Below, one piece after another: positions 11,132 through 22,452 of a stretch of 64,000 nucleotides of DNA. Within the stretch, counting starts at the first letter, position 1, and every line of letters starts with the position of its first letter. Source of the stretch: Phytophthora colocasiae. Lineage: Eukaryota > Oomycota > Peronosporomycetes > Peronosporales > Peronosporaceae. The stretch is taken from the NCBI GenBank assembly GCA_018806915.1, contig JAGKQI010000071.1, forward strand, positions 62,001 to 126,000, read 5' to 3'. Under the pieces are notes generated by a model that saw only the letters and a list, made by a program, of their open reading frames with translations, searched no databases and was not told where the DNA came from. The position numbers and the translations under genes are program-made.

Positions 11132-11862
11132 CTGACGCCGGTAGTGCTTGCTGGCTTCAACGACGAAGGATTGACCATTATACGCTATTTTGAAAGTCTC
11201 TCGGAGCCGACAACGCACAAGGCACAGGAAACAGTGACGATTGGGGAGATTGACTTTACATCAGCAAAGCTGGAGGTGCTACCTGCAAATCCGGATGATC
11301 GCTCCGCGATGCCCTTCAACATAAACACGACTATCGGGACGGGACTTGTATCTTGGACGGTGGGGCCTTCCAGACGTTGGTCGTTCCAAATGAACCACCA
11401 CTCTTTAGTGTTGCTAGCGGCCTGGCAACAGCGGAACTTCCTGTCAGTGCCAACGCACGAGCTATCAAGTACGGAGACCACGTTGAAGTTGTTCTGATGA
11501 ACGATGTCCTGGAACAGCATCCGTTCCACATGCACTCGCACGTAGCGTGGGTTGTCGGTAGTGGCCACGCCTCCGCAGAGGACGTCTACAGCAACAACCT
11601 GCCTCCTTTGAAGCTTGACAGCCCCATGGTTCGCGACGTGTACACTGTTCCAGCCTGTGACATTGACGACACCGGTGCGTGTGTAAATGTGGGGTATGTT
11701 GTGCTCCGCTTCAAGGCCGACAACCCTGGAGTGTGGATGTTGCACTGCCACGTCGACTGGCACATGGCTATAGGCATGGGGATGATCTTCGTGGAGGGGG
11801 AGGCGGAACTTCGCGAGAAGAGACCAACTGCGTTTTCAAACAGCTTTGTTGAGTGTTTGTAA
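11132..11862 (+). pseudogene. Laccase (multicopper oxidase) 3' fragment
   Basis: The segment encodes the C-terminal half of a multicopper oxidase. Seen are TIGEIDF, then HPFHMHSHVAWVVG (copper ligand set 3) and HCHVDWHMAIGMGMIF (set 4, with Met at the axial T1 position), ending ECL and TAA at 11862. It aligns by eye with the intact laccases at 19444-21150 and 40888-42570 but lacks everything upstream, including the first two copper sites and signal peptide. A one-base frame change near 11335-11350 separates the TIGEIDF part from the DGGAFQTLVVP part. Copia copy 2 sits at its 5' edge, yet sequence left of the insertion has no laccase similarity, so truncation came first. The distal part is well preserved, suggesting recent loss. 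Confidence 0.88.
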
Positions 11863-12113
11863 ACACGGATCCAACGACGTCGATAGCTCCAACCACAGCA
11901 ATAACTACAGCACGTACAATACTGCACGCCTCGGATGAGACAAAAGAAGATCGATCTCACAGAAAAAAAAGTGAGAAATAAAACCTTACGAGGTTTCCTC
12001 TCGAGGTTTTAAATCTTGGAACTCTCGGATCTAAACGAAGAGAGACGCGGTGAAATTTTCGAAAATCTCATCGTCTCTCATCGCCGAAGCTCCTGGTTCG
12101 TCAATTACACGTC

Positions 12114-13855
12114 ATGAATTCTATTGGCCGCAGTTCTGCACCAATGAGAATGGGATTAATAGATACACCTAAATTTTACGGAGCTCCACACCGCAAATTA
12201 CTCGATCTTGGAGAGTCGCAGCCTTCTGACAACATGGAAACGAAAGGGAGCGAAGAACTAGTTGTGTATGGAGAGAGCTCCACCACTGGCATCAGCAGCC
12301 GCAAGTTAGGCATGGCCCTTGCTCATGTTTCAGCTCAGGCCCACGACATTGCAGCTTGTCAAGTCCAGCTGCACGCCAACCAGCAGCTTCAAGCTCGGCA
12401 ACAGCAGCTGTACACAGAGTCTGAAGTGCAGAAAGCACGTGCCGAAGCCGAGTCGAGAACCCAGGCGCTTGCTGACATGATACAAGCTTCACGCATTGAC
12501 CCAGCAGCCCTTGAGCAGCATGTGAGCTCCAAGTTGGAGTCAGCGATCTCGGCCGCTAATGACGTCGCGCAGAGCCAGGCACGGGTGGTTGCTGAGGCCC
12601 ATGCTGCCCACCAAGCTCAAGTTAGTGATTTACGGGTGGCCGAAGCATTCAAGCAGTTTGAAGCCCAGCTGCATGCAAGCATAGAGGAGCAGATTCGTGG
12701 GCTATTGACGGCTCATATGGACCAAGTTGAAGCGGCTATCCGGCTAGAAATTGCCCAACAAGGACAAGAAATCATGGCTCATGTAAAGCACCAACTAGAA
12801 GACTTTCAACAGCTCACTACAGCTCAAGTTGGACAAGCTAAAAGTTGTGCAGAGAGGAAGGCAAAAACAATTGTGCGCCGTCATTACGCAGAAGAGTACA
12901 AAGCTCATGAAGAGATCAAGACCTCGTTACTGCAGCTCATCGAGGAAAGCAAGTTGTCTGCGGTTAAGATCGCGGCGCAACGCGCCGAAGAGATGGTGAC
13001 ATCGTTAAACCCCCATCTTGGTGGTCCTGTTACGACTTACAGCCCAACGAACGCTTTGGTCTCAGCGATCCCATTGCTCGGTGAGGGTGATGAAGAATCG
13101 ACGTCTTCCGAGGATGAATCGAAACCGCCAACTAACGCTGTAGTTGACAAGGAAGAGGACCGTGATGTGTTGGACTTAACAGAGAAGCCACGCGTTGCCC
13201 GTGATAAACCTATGGAGAATGTAGACCAAAGTGTTCAGGCCTTGGTGGAGATGCTACGCGCGGCAATGTCAAACAGCAAATCGGAGCCAAGCCGTATCGA
13301 ACGTCTGGAAAATGTTGGCCAAGGTCTGCAGGATTGGGCGGAGACACTGTGCACGGTCCGTACAAGCCGCACACACGGGGCAAGCCGAAGTACACCTTTG
13401 GATAATGTGGATCATGGTGGGCATGACTTGGTGGAAATGCTGCGCACGGTCAGGTCAAGCCACAAGCCAGAATCAAGCCGTAATCAGCCCCTTGAAAATG
13501 TGGACCAAGGTGTCCAGGACTTGATAGAGATGCTACGCGCGGCAAGGCCGAGCGACAAACCGGAGCCAAGACGCAATCAACCGCTGGAAAATGTGATTCT
13601 ATCCGAGCAAAACAAAACGGCTTGTCGGGCTTTGCTCGCTTGGTCGCCGTCAAATCCAGCAAAACAAAGCAACCGCGGGCTCAAAGAGACACCAAGCTGG
13701 AAACGAAGAGACCGACGATGTCTACACATGACCAAATTCAAGCCGCCGTAAAGCTCCGTAGTGACGAACGGAAGGCACTAAAGAAGAAAAGAGCAGATGA
13801 TGCGATGAAACTCGCCCAAATGTTGCTGGATTCAACAACGAAACACCAGCCCTAA
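12114..13855 (+). CDS. Coiled-coil protein with tandem C-terminal repeats (frameshift likely)
   Basis: The ATG at 12114 opens 545 residues. An Ala/Gln-rich helical region (about 65-300; runs such as QQLQARQQQLYTESEVQKAR) looks like a long coiled coil. An acidic Ser/Glu patch (about 325-345) follows, then about four copies of a 31-33-residue unit (consensus PLENVDQGVQDLIEMLRAAR). Near 13600 the reading probably moves to the +2 frame, because that frame carries a Lys-rich helical tail (DERKALKKKRADDAMKLAQ) ending at TAA 13853-13855, while the original frame becomes composition-like noise to its stop at 13751. Either a one-base lesion or an unseen intron explains this. There is no signal peptide or known domain. 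It sits 35 bp from the convergent hAT transposase and might be transposon cargo. Function unknown. Confidence 0.55.
13204..13596 (+). repeat. Tandem coding repeats, 31-33 codons each
   Basis: Four imperfect copies plus a partial fifth, each beginning near P-x-E/D-N-V-x-x-x-x-x-x-L and containing (E/D)MLR, in the gene at 12114-13855. Copies diverge enough that they are not a recent expansion. Confidence 0.75.
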
Positions 13856-13890
13856 GATGAATAAAGCGATGCATTGACTTTACGTGTTTG

Positions 13891-16251
13891 TTAAACTATT
13901 CCTTCTTCATCATCGTCACTATCGTTCGAAAAGTATCCGCTGAGTAGCTCGCAATCCTCTGCATTGTCGTCTTCAAGCCCTACCTTGACGCTTGATGGGA
14001 TGAATTTGTCAATATCGCGCTCGCGGATCTTGGAGCACTGTGTCACATCAACAAACTTCCTGTTGCAGTTAAGGAATGCCGACATGTCCACATTGTGTGG
14101 GGCAACTGATCCTCTCTGTGGAGTAACCAGCCGGCCAGCAGTGCCGAAATCGCGCTCAATTTGAGCCGGCGACGCCGGAACTGCATACACAATACGTACC
14201 ACTAGTGGTAAGAACTTGTAGGTTCCAGTTTCCTCCTGCCGCTTCCAAAATCCCAATACTGTTTCCGGTCGTTTACCGCTTGCCCTGAACACAAACTGAA
14301 GGGATGTTTGGGTTCCCACCCATCTCTCCAGTTCTTCATCGACACGAGCGCCATCCATATCACTCGCTGTTTCCGGCTCAGCATGATCTTCATCTATAAT
14401 GTCACCGAATAGCTCAACCAGATCCTCGGAGAATTAAGTTCGCGCGGGTGGAGGAAGTTCCTCAGCCGGGGGTGGTATTCGTGTTGCTGAAGTAGATACC
14501 ACCGACAGCATCAGCTTTCGCACGTTATCGTATATTGTTTTCTTGATCTTGGTGTAGTGGCGTTCCCCAGTAGCCGTCGTAGCTCCATTCTCGTCCGCGT
14601 TGCACAAGAGCACAATCCGTTTGAGAAATCCATCGAAACACTTGAAATTCGGGTGAAGAAATAGCTGCATCTCCAACATAAAGGAACAGTTGATAATCTC
14701 CGCGCGGACCGTGTAGCGAGAGAAGAAGCGTTTGTGAAATGCATCGTGAAGCAGAACACGGGTGTTAGAGGCCAGTTCGGTGAGGTCCTCAGGGCGGAAA
14801 TCCATTCGACGATCCTTGGTAGACCGATAGTCTTTCAATTCTTTTGATCTATCGAGCACTGTGATCCGCAGTTTGTAGAGCGTTAAGAGCACATCAACTT
14901 GAGTTGCGCTTTCGCTCTGAGCCTTGATGTTCACAAGCGTTATTGGCTGGAGGAGCGACAGAATCTGAGTAAGGGTCTGGTAGTCTCTCTTGAGGGAAAA
15001 ACCTGCAGGAAGTTTGTCGTTGTTTCGCCGCGCCCTGTCGAGCCGCTCTGCATACCAGGTAACCAGATGCTCCCATAGGAGGAGGATCCGCTGAATTACT
15101 CGAGTCAGACCCAAGAAACGGTGCGTGCGATACTTCAACAGTTGATGCGGGGACTTGCTGCTCTTACCAAAGAGACAAAGCTCTTCAAATAGAGACCTCA
15201 TGACTTCCACGTGCTTCACGGTGTACACAGTCTTGACGATCCGCCGAATCAGCTGAGTGAATGCAGGGTTCTTCGATGCGGTAGTGTCCGCTACCATGCC
15301 ACATGCAGCTTTTGTGGCTGCATTGGTCATGTGTGGAATGCACCATTGCCAGCTTAGTTTCAGGCCGGTGGTCATCATCCACTCCACATCGGAGCCTCCA
15401 TCTGAGGTGGACCCATACAAACCGCGTGTTGTGAGACCAAAGTCGCATAGAATGCATGTGATCCAACGCTTGAAAGGACGGCGGATACCTCCTTCGCGCT
15501 CACCATAATGGGGGACAAAGTGCCGAGTTCCAAGCAAGATCGACTTGAATTTAAAATTCTTGTCCACCATGTACAAACGTAGGCCCAAATATTTCACGTT
15601 CTGCACCTTCGAACTCCAGAAATCAGCAACCACAGTGAATGTTGCTGCATTTCCGATACGGACTGCATGAAGAATTTCTTCAAGTGACCTCTTCGTAGAT
15701 GAGTACAGCTCTACTATCGAGTGGCACACAACCTTAGCGTTTATAGTCGCCTGCATTGAGTCCTTGAAGACAAGCTCTCGAATGCTGATTGATTCCATGT
15801 ACTCGCCCAATCGATAAGGAAGGTTGTTGTTCACAATTCTTAAAGTCTCCATTAGAACGTAAATACGACTGGGATCATCACGAAATACATGAGAATTCCG
15901 AACACGATTCAGTTCATCTTCTCGAGAGCGTTTTCGATCTTGAACCACCTCCGTCTTGTCCGATACGATGTCGTGCGCCTTTTTGAGGTGCTTGGTCGCG
16001 GCTGATGTTCTGCCTGTCGATAATGGAAACGAGATATCGTTCTCACGACAACTTTCTCCGGCCAAGCACATCCAGATTGCAGGCGACGATGGGTCAGGAT
16101 CAGCGAATGGCTCTTGAGGGGCCTTGACTAGACGAACTCCATATCCGAATATGACGGACTTCTCGTTTCGACGCGGACGAAGGACAACGAACCCCTCCGG
16201 GGGCTCGAACGTGTTGATGGCGTCGCGAACGCTTGGCAGTATCGGGTGCAT
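13891..16251 (-). pseudogene. hAT-family transposase with one nonsense codon
   Basis: From the ATG at 16249-16251 the protein begins MHPILPSVRDAINTFEPPEG. It has a BED-type zinc finger (C-x4-C .. H-x4-H in MCLAGESC..HLKKAHDI), an RNase-H-like core (FTVVADFWSSKVQNVKYLG) and, after a TAA at 14434-14436, the hAT C-terminal dimerisation domain (VLGFWKRQEETG, PASPAQIERDFGTAGRLVTP, NVDMSAFLNCN). Both halves are in the same frame and the stretch between (14359-14433) is open, so a single in-frame stop is the only visible lesion. Length around 785 codons suits oomycete hAT transposases. I did not find convincing terminal inverted repeats or an 8-bp duplication. An upstream in-frame start (16371) adds residues unlike the family. 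Confidence 0.85.
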
Positions 16252-17225
16252 CGACAACGTCGTAGTACGGCTTGAGCACGAAGAAGAAATACAGAATTTG
16301 AGAGAACATGGTCGAAGATCGCCTGTAGCAGCCACCGATGTCGCGAACGAAAGGCGCAACGGGCGCCTCATGAGGAGCGAATCACCATGGACAACACTGT
16401 TTCCGTTGCACGATCCAGTAGCATCGGTTCCCCAGCTTTATGTTATAGAGCACCTTGTTGAAGACGCTATCGCCAGCGATACCGCGGTCCGTCATCGGCT
16501 TGAACTGCAGCGACTTGAAGCTGAGGTCCGGCAAGTACTCTGTCGAGGGGAGAACGGACGAGATCGAGTCCTGCCGTGACAGCGCTGACTTGTTTATGCG
16601 GTGATAGCAACGACATGGTTCCTGTAGATTGCCAGAAGAGTGCTGGTTGAGTTTTACGCCCCTTCAGAGGAAGATTTAACGTCCTTTAAGATCGAACGAT
16701 CGCTCGTAAATCAAGGGCCGCCAGAACACAATTACAGCCAATCCAATCGTGAGATTTATGGAGATCACACGCCTGTCAGCGTGTTGCGTGGAGATCGTAT
16801 GAAACGCTCTGCAGAAAAAGAGAGGCTGCCTCAAGAGATTATCACTTTTGATCCGTTTTCGCAGGGGAGTCAATATTACTGGGAAAACTTTCTTGCGAAT
16901 TCGGTGTGAGAAATTAATACCGGTATTACCGACTCTACGGGTAAAGTCTCATCGGAGGCGTGCAATACTGGAGAACCGGAGAGTACTGGGACGAATTCAC
17001 ACCACGAACTAGACAACTGCGTAGTTAGCTGAGAGGCTTCGCCCACACAGTCTTGAATAATCCATACCCATCTACTGTATACCGCTAGTCTCTTGTTGTC
17101 GCGAAAAAACATTGAAACTTCCTGATACATGTAGAACCGCTTCCATTCGAAAAATTGCAAAATAGCGAAGATGGCTAAACTGTTTGCTCATGTGGGTCAT
17201 AATGAACGAAGTAAATGCGCTTTAG
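16252..17225. other. No recognised gene
   Basis: The right part of the hAT element probably ends in here. One plus-strand ORF at 16640-16909 (89 codons, acidic, ending WENFLANSV) has no recognised motif and no supporting context. It may be an upstream exon of the next gene but no good splice pair was found. Confidence 0.4.
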
Positions 17226-17779
17226 CTCCTGGAGACAGATCAATTCTTTTACGTACACTTTGATAAGAAGACGACAGTGCGAGAACTCCTAGAGGAAGCT
17301 TTAGTGATGTGGAACTGGGATTGCTCTGTCGATGAAATGAGCCTCTACTTTGGATGGAAGAACGGCAAGCGACTGGGTGAAAAGGATCCGGAAAGACTCG
17401 ATCTGTACCAAGGCAAGCTCTCCGATCGAGTCAGGGACATTATGAGCGAGGAGAACCGAATTGACACGGACGCGCAGATTCGATCGTATTATGACAAGTC
17501 TGGAAAGTACTGGTATTGTCTGCTGGAGATCCCACCTCGTATCCGGCGCAAGTATCGTAAGAGCGTGGGCGTCGCCATATCAGTACGGATGACAATATTG
17601 AATCATTTATTGTACTGTATTGACCCTTGTGAATTATTGTGTGGCTGTTTCATGCAGAATGCGGTCTGTTAGCTGCTGAGGATGCGGACTTGGAGAGCGA
17701 CGATGAGTCGAGCTGGTGGGAGCGATTCAATTCCTATTTTTTGCCCCCGAAAGTAGAATTAACGAAGAAAGAGCTATGA
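17226..17779 (+). CDS. Hypothetical protein, 3' exons only
   Basis: The open frame from an apparent acceptor (TTTAG|CTCCTGG at 17224/17226) reads ..TDQFFYVHFDKKTTVREL.. and continues through ALVMWNWDCSVDEMS and YFGWKNGKRLG. A strong donor GTAAGA at 17557 and acceptor TTAG at 17672 define a 116-bp intron that keeps frame. Exon 2 encodes an acidic Trp-rich tail (PAEDADLESDDESSWWERF) ending LTKKEL and TGA at 17777-17779. The first exon(s) were not identified; a nearby ATG at 17171 would need an implausibly short intron. It has 146 codons in the part seen. The beta-strand/helix pattern at the start is ubiquitin-like at best, and no family is assigned. Confidence 0.45.
17557..17672 (+). other. Intron in hypothetical gene
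   Basis: GTAAGA..TTAG, phase 1. Splicing removes stops and joins two open frames. Confidence 0.55.
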
Positions 17780-18317
17780 GAATTCTACCTGTTTCTCGTG
17801 TTTGCGCCGTCTAGTTCGATTCTCGGTGAAGTCTTCAGCTTCGCGAAATACTCAAATCCAGACAGTTTGAAAAAGGAGATCTCTAAGCTAGGAGTTCACA
17901 AAACCTTCGTTGGTACGTCGGAGCGCTCGTCACTTTCCGCCAACTGAAGCCAACTTCCGGTTACTACTTGGTGATGGAGAAGCTATGACCACTTGTCACC
18001 TTCTGAATATTTTATGACTGTCGCGTGACGCGACTCGCGTCCAAGGAAGTCGTACCAGAGCCAGCGATTTACGGAAGGCGCCACTGACGGAATAGGATGA
18101 CGCCAACAGAGCTGAATAAAACAGTAGAAGGTCTGTATCTAAACATGTCATTCGCCTGTAGCCAGAGTTCTCGAGAGATTTCATAGGAATACTACCAGAT
18201 ATGCAGTTATCCATCAACTAGTCAAATGTTGACTATCGAGACTGAGAGTATTCAACACCTGAACGGCCATTGCTCAGATGTTCTCTTATTCTTCAATTTT
18301 ACCACTACTTGCCAAGC
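17780..18317. other. Intergenic, nothing recognised
   Basis: No ORF with support and no repeats seen. Confidence 0.5.
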
Positions 18318-18954
18318 ATGAAGATTGTGCTCGCCATTATTGGAACCAACCTTATCGTCACAGAGGACGTTGTCGAAGCGGAAACGATGAGAGAAGTGAT
18401 TATCAGGGTCCTGGCAAGACTCAAGATCAATGAACGCGAAGACCTCGTAGTTGTGCGCGAGGTTAGCACACCACTCTCAGCAACCGATCCAAAAACCATC
18501 AGAATGCTGGAAAAGGCCAAACTTCCCCACAAGGTTCGCCACCCAATGCAAGAAGTATCCATGAGCTGCAAGTTTCGCACTCAAAACACGGAGCCAAATC
18601 CGAACACAATTGACTATCTGGTGGACATCCCGCAGAGATCCACTTTCGATCCATTTCGCGTTCTGTACGCCTCTGATCGTCGCTATAAGGGTACGTCTGA
18701 ATCGCTTCGGTATTTTTTCACAATTGCTGATCGTTTGTCTCTTAACAGGTCTGAAGGAAATTGCTCTAATCTGGTGTGCATTGTTCATATCTATTGCGGG
18801 TGTATGTCTCGCTCTGGCCTCCCTCATACCCAACCCGATGGTCACTTCCACCTTACGCTACTGCGCAGCCATTTTTGTCATGGCTGCCGGAGCGGCTGTG
18901 GTATTGTTGCTTTATTTCCACCGCATGTCCAAGGGAAAAAACATTCAAGTTTAA
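18318..18954 (+). CDS. Small two-helix membrane protein (hypothetical), two exons
   Basis: Exons 18318-18690 and 18749-18954 are joined across a 58-bp intron (GTACGT..AACAG, phase 1) and give 192 residues. The ATG at 18318 gives a N-terminal beta/alpha segment (MKIVLAIIGTNLIVTEDVVE). The start 48 bases upstream adds an unlikely leader. The C-terminal third has two predicted transmembrane helices (IALIWCALFISIAGVCLALA and YCAAIFVMAAGAAVVLLLYF) and a basic end (HRMSKGKNIQV), resembling a tail-anchored or hairpin membrane protein with the bulk in the cytosol. Family not recognised. The clean splice and preserved helices argue it is a real gene. Confidence 0.65.
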
Positions 18955-19443
18955 CAAAGAGAACCATGACCAGGTCGTTATTCCAGTTGAACAAGCAGAC
19001 TATGCCCAGGTCATTAGGCCACCAGCTTGTATTTCTGGATAAGAGAATAAAATCCACGTCCTCCATTGTTACTGCACAACTGACCCTCCCTCGCTTTTTC
19101 TCTTGGACTTTCAACAATCCTCAAAGACAGTGACGGCGTGGGTGACCTCGGCACGTCCTCGAATCTGAGACTGGGACCAGTTCAACTTGAGGATGGAACC
19201 GATTAGCAATATCACCTTCGACAGCGTCTCGAGCACAACGAGAAGGGACGTCGTTAGCTACGCAACGAAGTCGTTCTGTTAAAACTGTGAACAAGGAGAT
19301 TCAATTGTCACACGAAAAACTCAAAAGTCCGTCACTATTGCATTGTTAGTCTACGGATACAGAGAGATCAAGTGTATCTCCCGGAACAAGCTCAAGTACT
19401 CTCTCTCTCTCTTCTTCACTTCCTCAAGCACGCTACCCTGTTC
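18955..19443. other. Intergenic, nothing recognised
   Basis: Lies between convergent genes and contains a short CT repeat (about 19400-19414). No gene seen. Confidence 0.5.
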
Positions 19444-21150
19444 TTACAGGGTGAAGTTTCCTTTGCAAACACTCAGTAGCATGTTGGGCGAGAAGGCTGC
19501 CAGTCCTTCTTCATGGAGAGCATCTTCCGCCTCGACGAACAGCATCCCCAGGCCAAGCACAAAGTGCCAGTCAATGTGGCAGTGCATGATCCATACGCCC
19601 GGATTGTTTGCGTTCATGCGGAAGACGACGTAGCCCAGATCCGTGCACGCACCGTCGGCATCCGTCAAGCACTCAGGGACCGTGAACACGTCGTGTTGCA
19701 TGGGTCCATTAAGACGCAGCGTCGTCAAATTACCCGCCAGAATGCTGTCGCGTGAGGCGTGGCCGCTTCCAACGATCCACGGGGAGTGAGCGTGCAGATG
19801 GAACGGGTGCTGGTCGGGGGTCTCATTCACCACAACCACTTCGACATGGTCGTTGTGTTTGAGTTTGATGGCGTTGGCTGTGGTGGGGAGGTCTTCGGTC
19901 TTGGCGCCTTTAGCGATAGTGAAGAGCGGCGGGCTGTCAGGGATCACCAGCGAGCTGAAGTCCCCTTCATTGAGGGAAATGTAGCCGAGGAACGCCGTCG
20001 GGTTCGGTGCAAGGACACCAAGCGTGAACTCCACAACAATCCGCTCGTCCGGTTTCGACGGTAGCACTACGGGGTTCACCGGGTTGTAGTCGAATTCACC
20101 GATAGCAACCTCCGTCGCCCAGCTGGTCGTCGTCGGGTTCGCCGTTGCTCCACTCTGGTAGTCGATGATAGCGAGCGCGTCCGGGTTGAATCCTTCCGGG
20201 ACTTGATCGGCCTCACGCGCCGTCCATGGGACGCCGAATAGTGAGTGCACGCGCAGCCAGTACGACCCGAGTGCTGTGTTCTTTTGACTCTTCTGGCTTT
20301 GACTCTGGACTTGGCCTTGGGACGCAGACGACTTGGCCTGTACGAGGATATCGTACCGCTGAGCCACGTTGATCGTGACCGAGTTAACGGGTGTCGAAGG
20401 TTTCAGGTAGTCGGCATCGCTCGCCACCACTTGGAACGTGTGTCCGTCGATACTGACCTTGAACGCTGCCATTGCAGACGTGTTGATCAGGCGAAGCAGG
20501 TATTTCTTGCCTGGTACGAACGTGAATCGAGGCAAGGGACGACCAGGACCGCATTCAAAGCCCGCAGCCTCTGCTACGGTGCAGTTGTAGCGTCCGACGT
20601 TGTTGATCAGTATGGTGTCCCAGATAGGAGCTCCTACGGGCAAGTCGTGGTACCAGTCAGCAAGAAGGATGGTATACTCCTTGTAGACGTCCTTCTCCCA
20701 GCTCTGCTTCAGAGCGGGAGGACAGTGAACTCGAAGTGGCCCACGAAGACCGTACGCGTACTGCACCTCTTCATGGCCGTGGAACCAGAAAGTGCCGCAC
20801 TTGTCGGGTTTGAACCGGTAGATGGCCGTCACGTTGGGTTGGATCTGGCACTGCGTGATACCGGAGACACCGTCCATCTCTTGCGTACCGAACTGGTTCA
20901 GTCCGTGCCAATGGATGCACGTCTGCTCCGTGAGTTTGTTGGTCACGTGCACTTCGACTTCATCGCCGAACGTGACGTCAATGGGATGCTGGTCGCACGG
21001 TTCGTTGTTGATGCCGTAGCCCAGGTTGCCTCGAACGCCGTCGAAGATGGTGGTGTTGAGGGTCGTGATGTTCCAGTCGTAGCGGACGACAGCGGCCGAA
21101 GCTTGGATGGCGCCGAGTAGCAGGAGACTCAGAGTGGAGAGTAGACCCAT
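19444..21150 (-). CDS. Secreted laccase (multicopper oxidase)
   Basis: 568 residues from the ATG at 21148-21150, chosen because it starts a clear signal peptide (MGLLSTLSLLLLGAIQASA); an upstream in-frame start would put 44 unlikely residues before it. Three cupredoxin domains carry the four copper-ligand sets: HWH at about 80-82, HGH at 124-126, HPFHLHAH from 448 and HCHIDWH from 523, with Leu at the axial T1 position. Laccases oxidise phenols with reduction of O2 to water; secretion suits detoxification of plant phenolics or lignin attack. Set 2 reads W-F-H-G-H instead of the usual H-S-H. The histidines are kept, so activity is plausible. No introns. A core-promoter-like block lies about 67 bases upstream. 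Confidence 0.93.
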   Translation of the reverse strand: MGLLSTLSLLLLGAIQASAAVVRYDWNITTLNTTIFDGVRGNLGYGINNEPCDQHPIDVTFGDEVEVHVTNKLTEQTCIHWHGLNQFGTQEMDGVSGITQCQIQPNVTAIYRFKPDKCGTFWFHGHEEVQYAYGLRGPLRVHCPPALKQSWEKDVYKEYTILLADWYHDLPVGAPIWDTILINNVGRYNCTVAEAAGFECGPGRPLPRFTFVPGKKYLLRLINTSAMAAFKVSIDGHTFQVVASDADYLKPSTPVNSVTINVAQRYDILVQAKSSASQGQVQSQSQKSQKNTALGSYWLRVHSLFGVPWTAREADQVPEGFNPDALAIIDYQSGATANPTTTSWATEVAIGEFDYNPVNPVVLPSKPDERIVVEFTLGVLAPNPTAFLGYISLNEGDFSSLVIPDSPPLFTIAKGAKTEDLPTTANAIKLKHNDHVEVVVVNETPDQHPFHLHAHSPWIVGSGHASRDSILAGNLTTLRLNGPMQHDVFTVPECLTDADGACTDLGYVVFRMNANNPGVWIMHCHIDWHFVLGLGMLFVEAEDALHEEGLAAFSPNMLLSVCKGNFTL

Positions 21151-21216
21151 TGGAGCTTGGAACCAAGTTGAATACTGTCGAGAGTGACGCGAGGTTGGAG
21201 TTGAACGGGAGGAAGC

Positions 21217-21232
21217 AAATTCCGAAATGAAC
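21217..21232 (-). promoter_or_regulatory. Oomycete-type core promoter (Inr/FPR-like)
   Basis: GTTCATTTCGGAATTT on the minus strand matches 14 of 16 positions of the oomycete consensus GCTCATTYYNCAWTTT and lies 67 bases upstream of the laccase ATG. Confidence 0.6.
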
Positions 21233-22452
21233 TGAAGATGCCGGCGCGGATCTCGGCCGCAACCAGAACATCCTTGAGCCACAGTGCAGAGAAAGTTGAC
21301 GTGAGGTGATGTTCGGATACGTTTTGCTGTTCGTAAGAGACGTGGGTCGTTGAAGACTGAAGTGGCTTCGAATCAAGTGTCGATTGTCTGGGGGAGCGTC
21401 GTATCATATCCGTCTCGTATTTCATTCTGATGTGGTTGCGTCGTCCAAGCGATGAATGACGTATAAATCCTTTAAGAATAAGCTCCCAGATCACTGCCAA
21501 CGTTGCTGTGGTCGAATTCGAACAAGTAAACATATCGCCGTCGCCTTCAACATCGTGGCTTCCTCTCAACCAGCAGAGTCTGATTACGCTGGCTCTGGGC
21601 TTACCACCGAAAAAAATTCGAGCGTTTTCGACGTTTCGCTTCCAGATTCGTTGGCCAAAAGATACGCGCTGGTTGAGTGTTGCTGGTCTGGACACGCCAG
21701 AGACTGTCCGTAGCTCAACACTTGCTGTTGACTACAAAATGTGCAGTCCCCTGGCTGGCTTCATCGGCGCTAACGATCCTACAGGAGCCATCCTTTGTCA
21801 GACCAATATCTTGTTCCGGGTTAAACTGGCGCAGTCTTGCGTCAGATGTCTTCCTCCTAACGCGTCAAACCGGCACGTGAATCACTTGCGCTGAATGATA
21901 CTGCTAGTATGACAGTCTCTTCACCATTCTGGCTACTGACAAGCTGCTTGCCACTGAACAACGTCCTTCAAGACCAAGCGTTCACAATGCATGTAGAGCA
22001 GGTTTATCATCTTTGAAGTCTTTGCGGTGCCGTTTCCCGCTCAGTTTGACTGTCTTGATCGTGGTGCGGTCCGAGGCGAACTTGAGACGGCCTGAAGGCG
22101 TTTGACAGCCACCTTTACCACTTGTCCCTTCGCATTCAACTTTCACGCTGCATTGAGCTGAAAGAGACCTCACTCAGCACCTCATTGCACGTCAGCAAGC
22201 GCTCGCCATTCGTCTACGCGTCATAGGATTGCGCGCTGGAGATCGGCTCTGCCGTCACGATTGGCCAAAAACTGTCTTGCCTTGGGGTTTTCTTGACAAA
22301 GGACACAGCACATGATGCCCAAGAAGACCAAGCAGACTGTGACTTCTGTACGTTGCCGGATACGTACAACATGAAGGACTCTCTTGCGTTGTGACCATTC
22401 GCCATTTGATACTGTCGTGGCAATAGACCCAGTCGCTTGAAGAACTTCTAAA
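21233..22452. other. Intergenic, no recognised gene
   Basis: Overlapping short ORFs on both strands (for example 21456-21713, 21508-21894, 21129-21695) show no known motif and look like chance frames. Confidence 0.45.
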
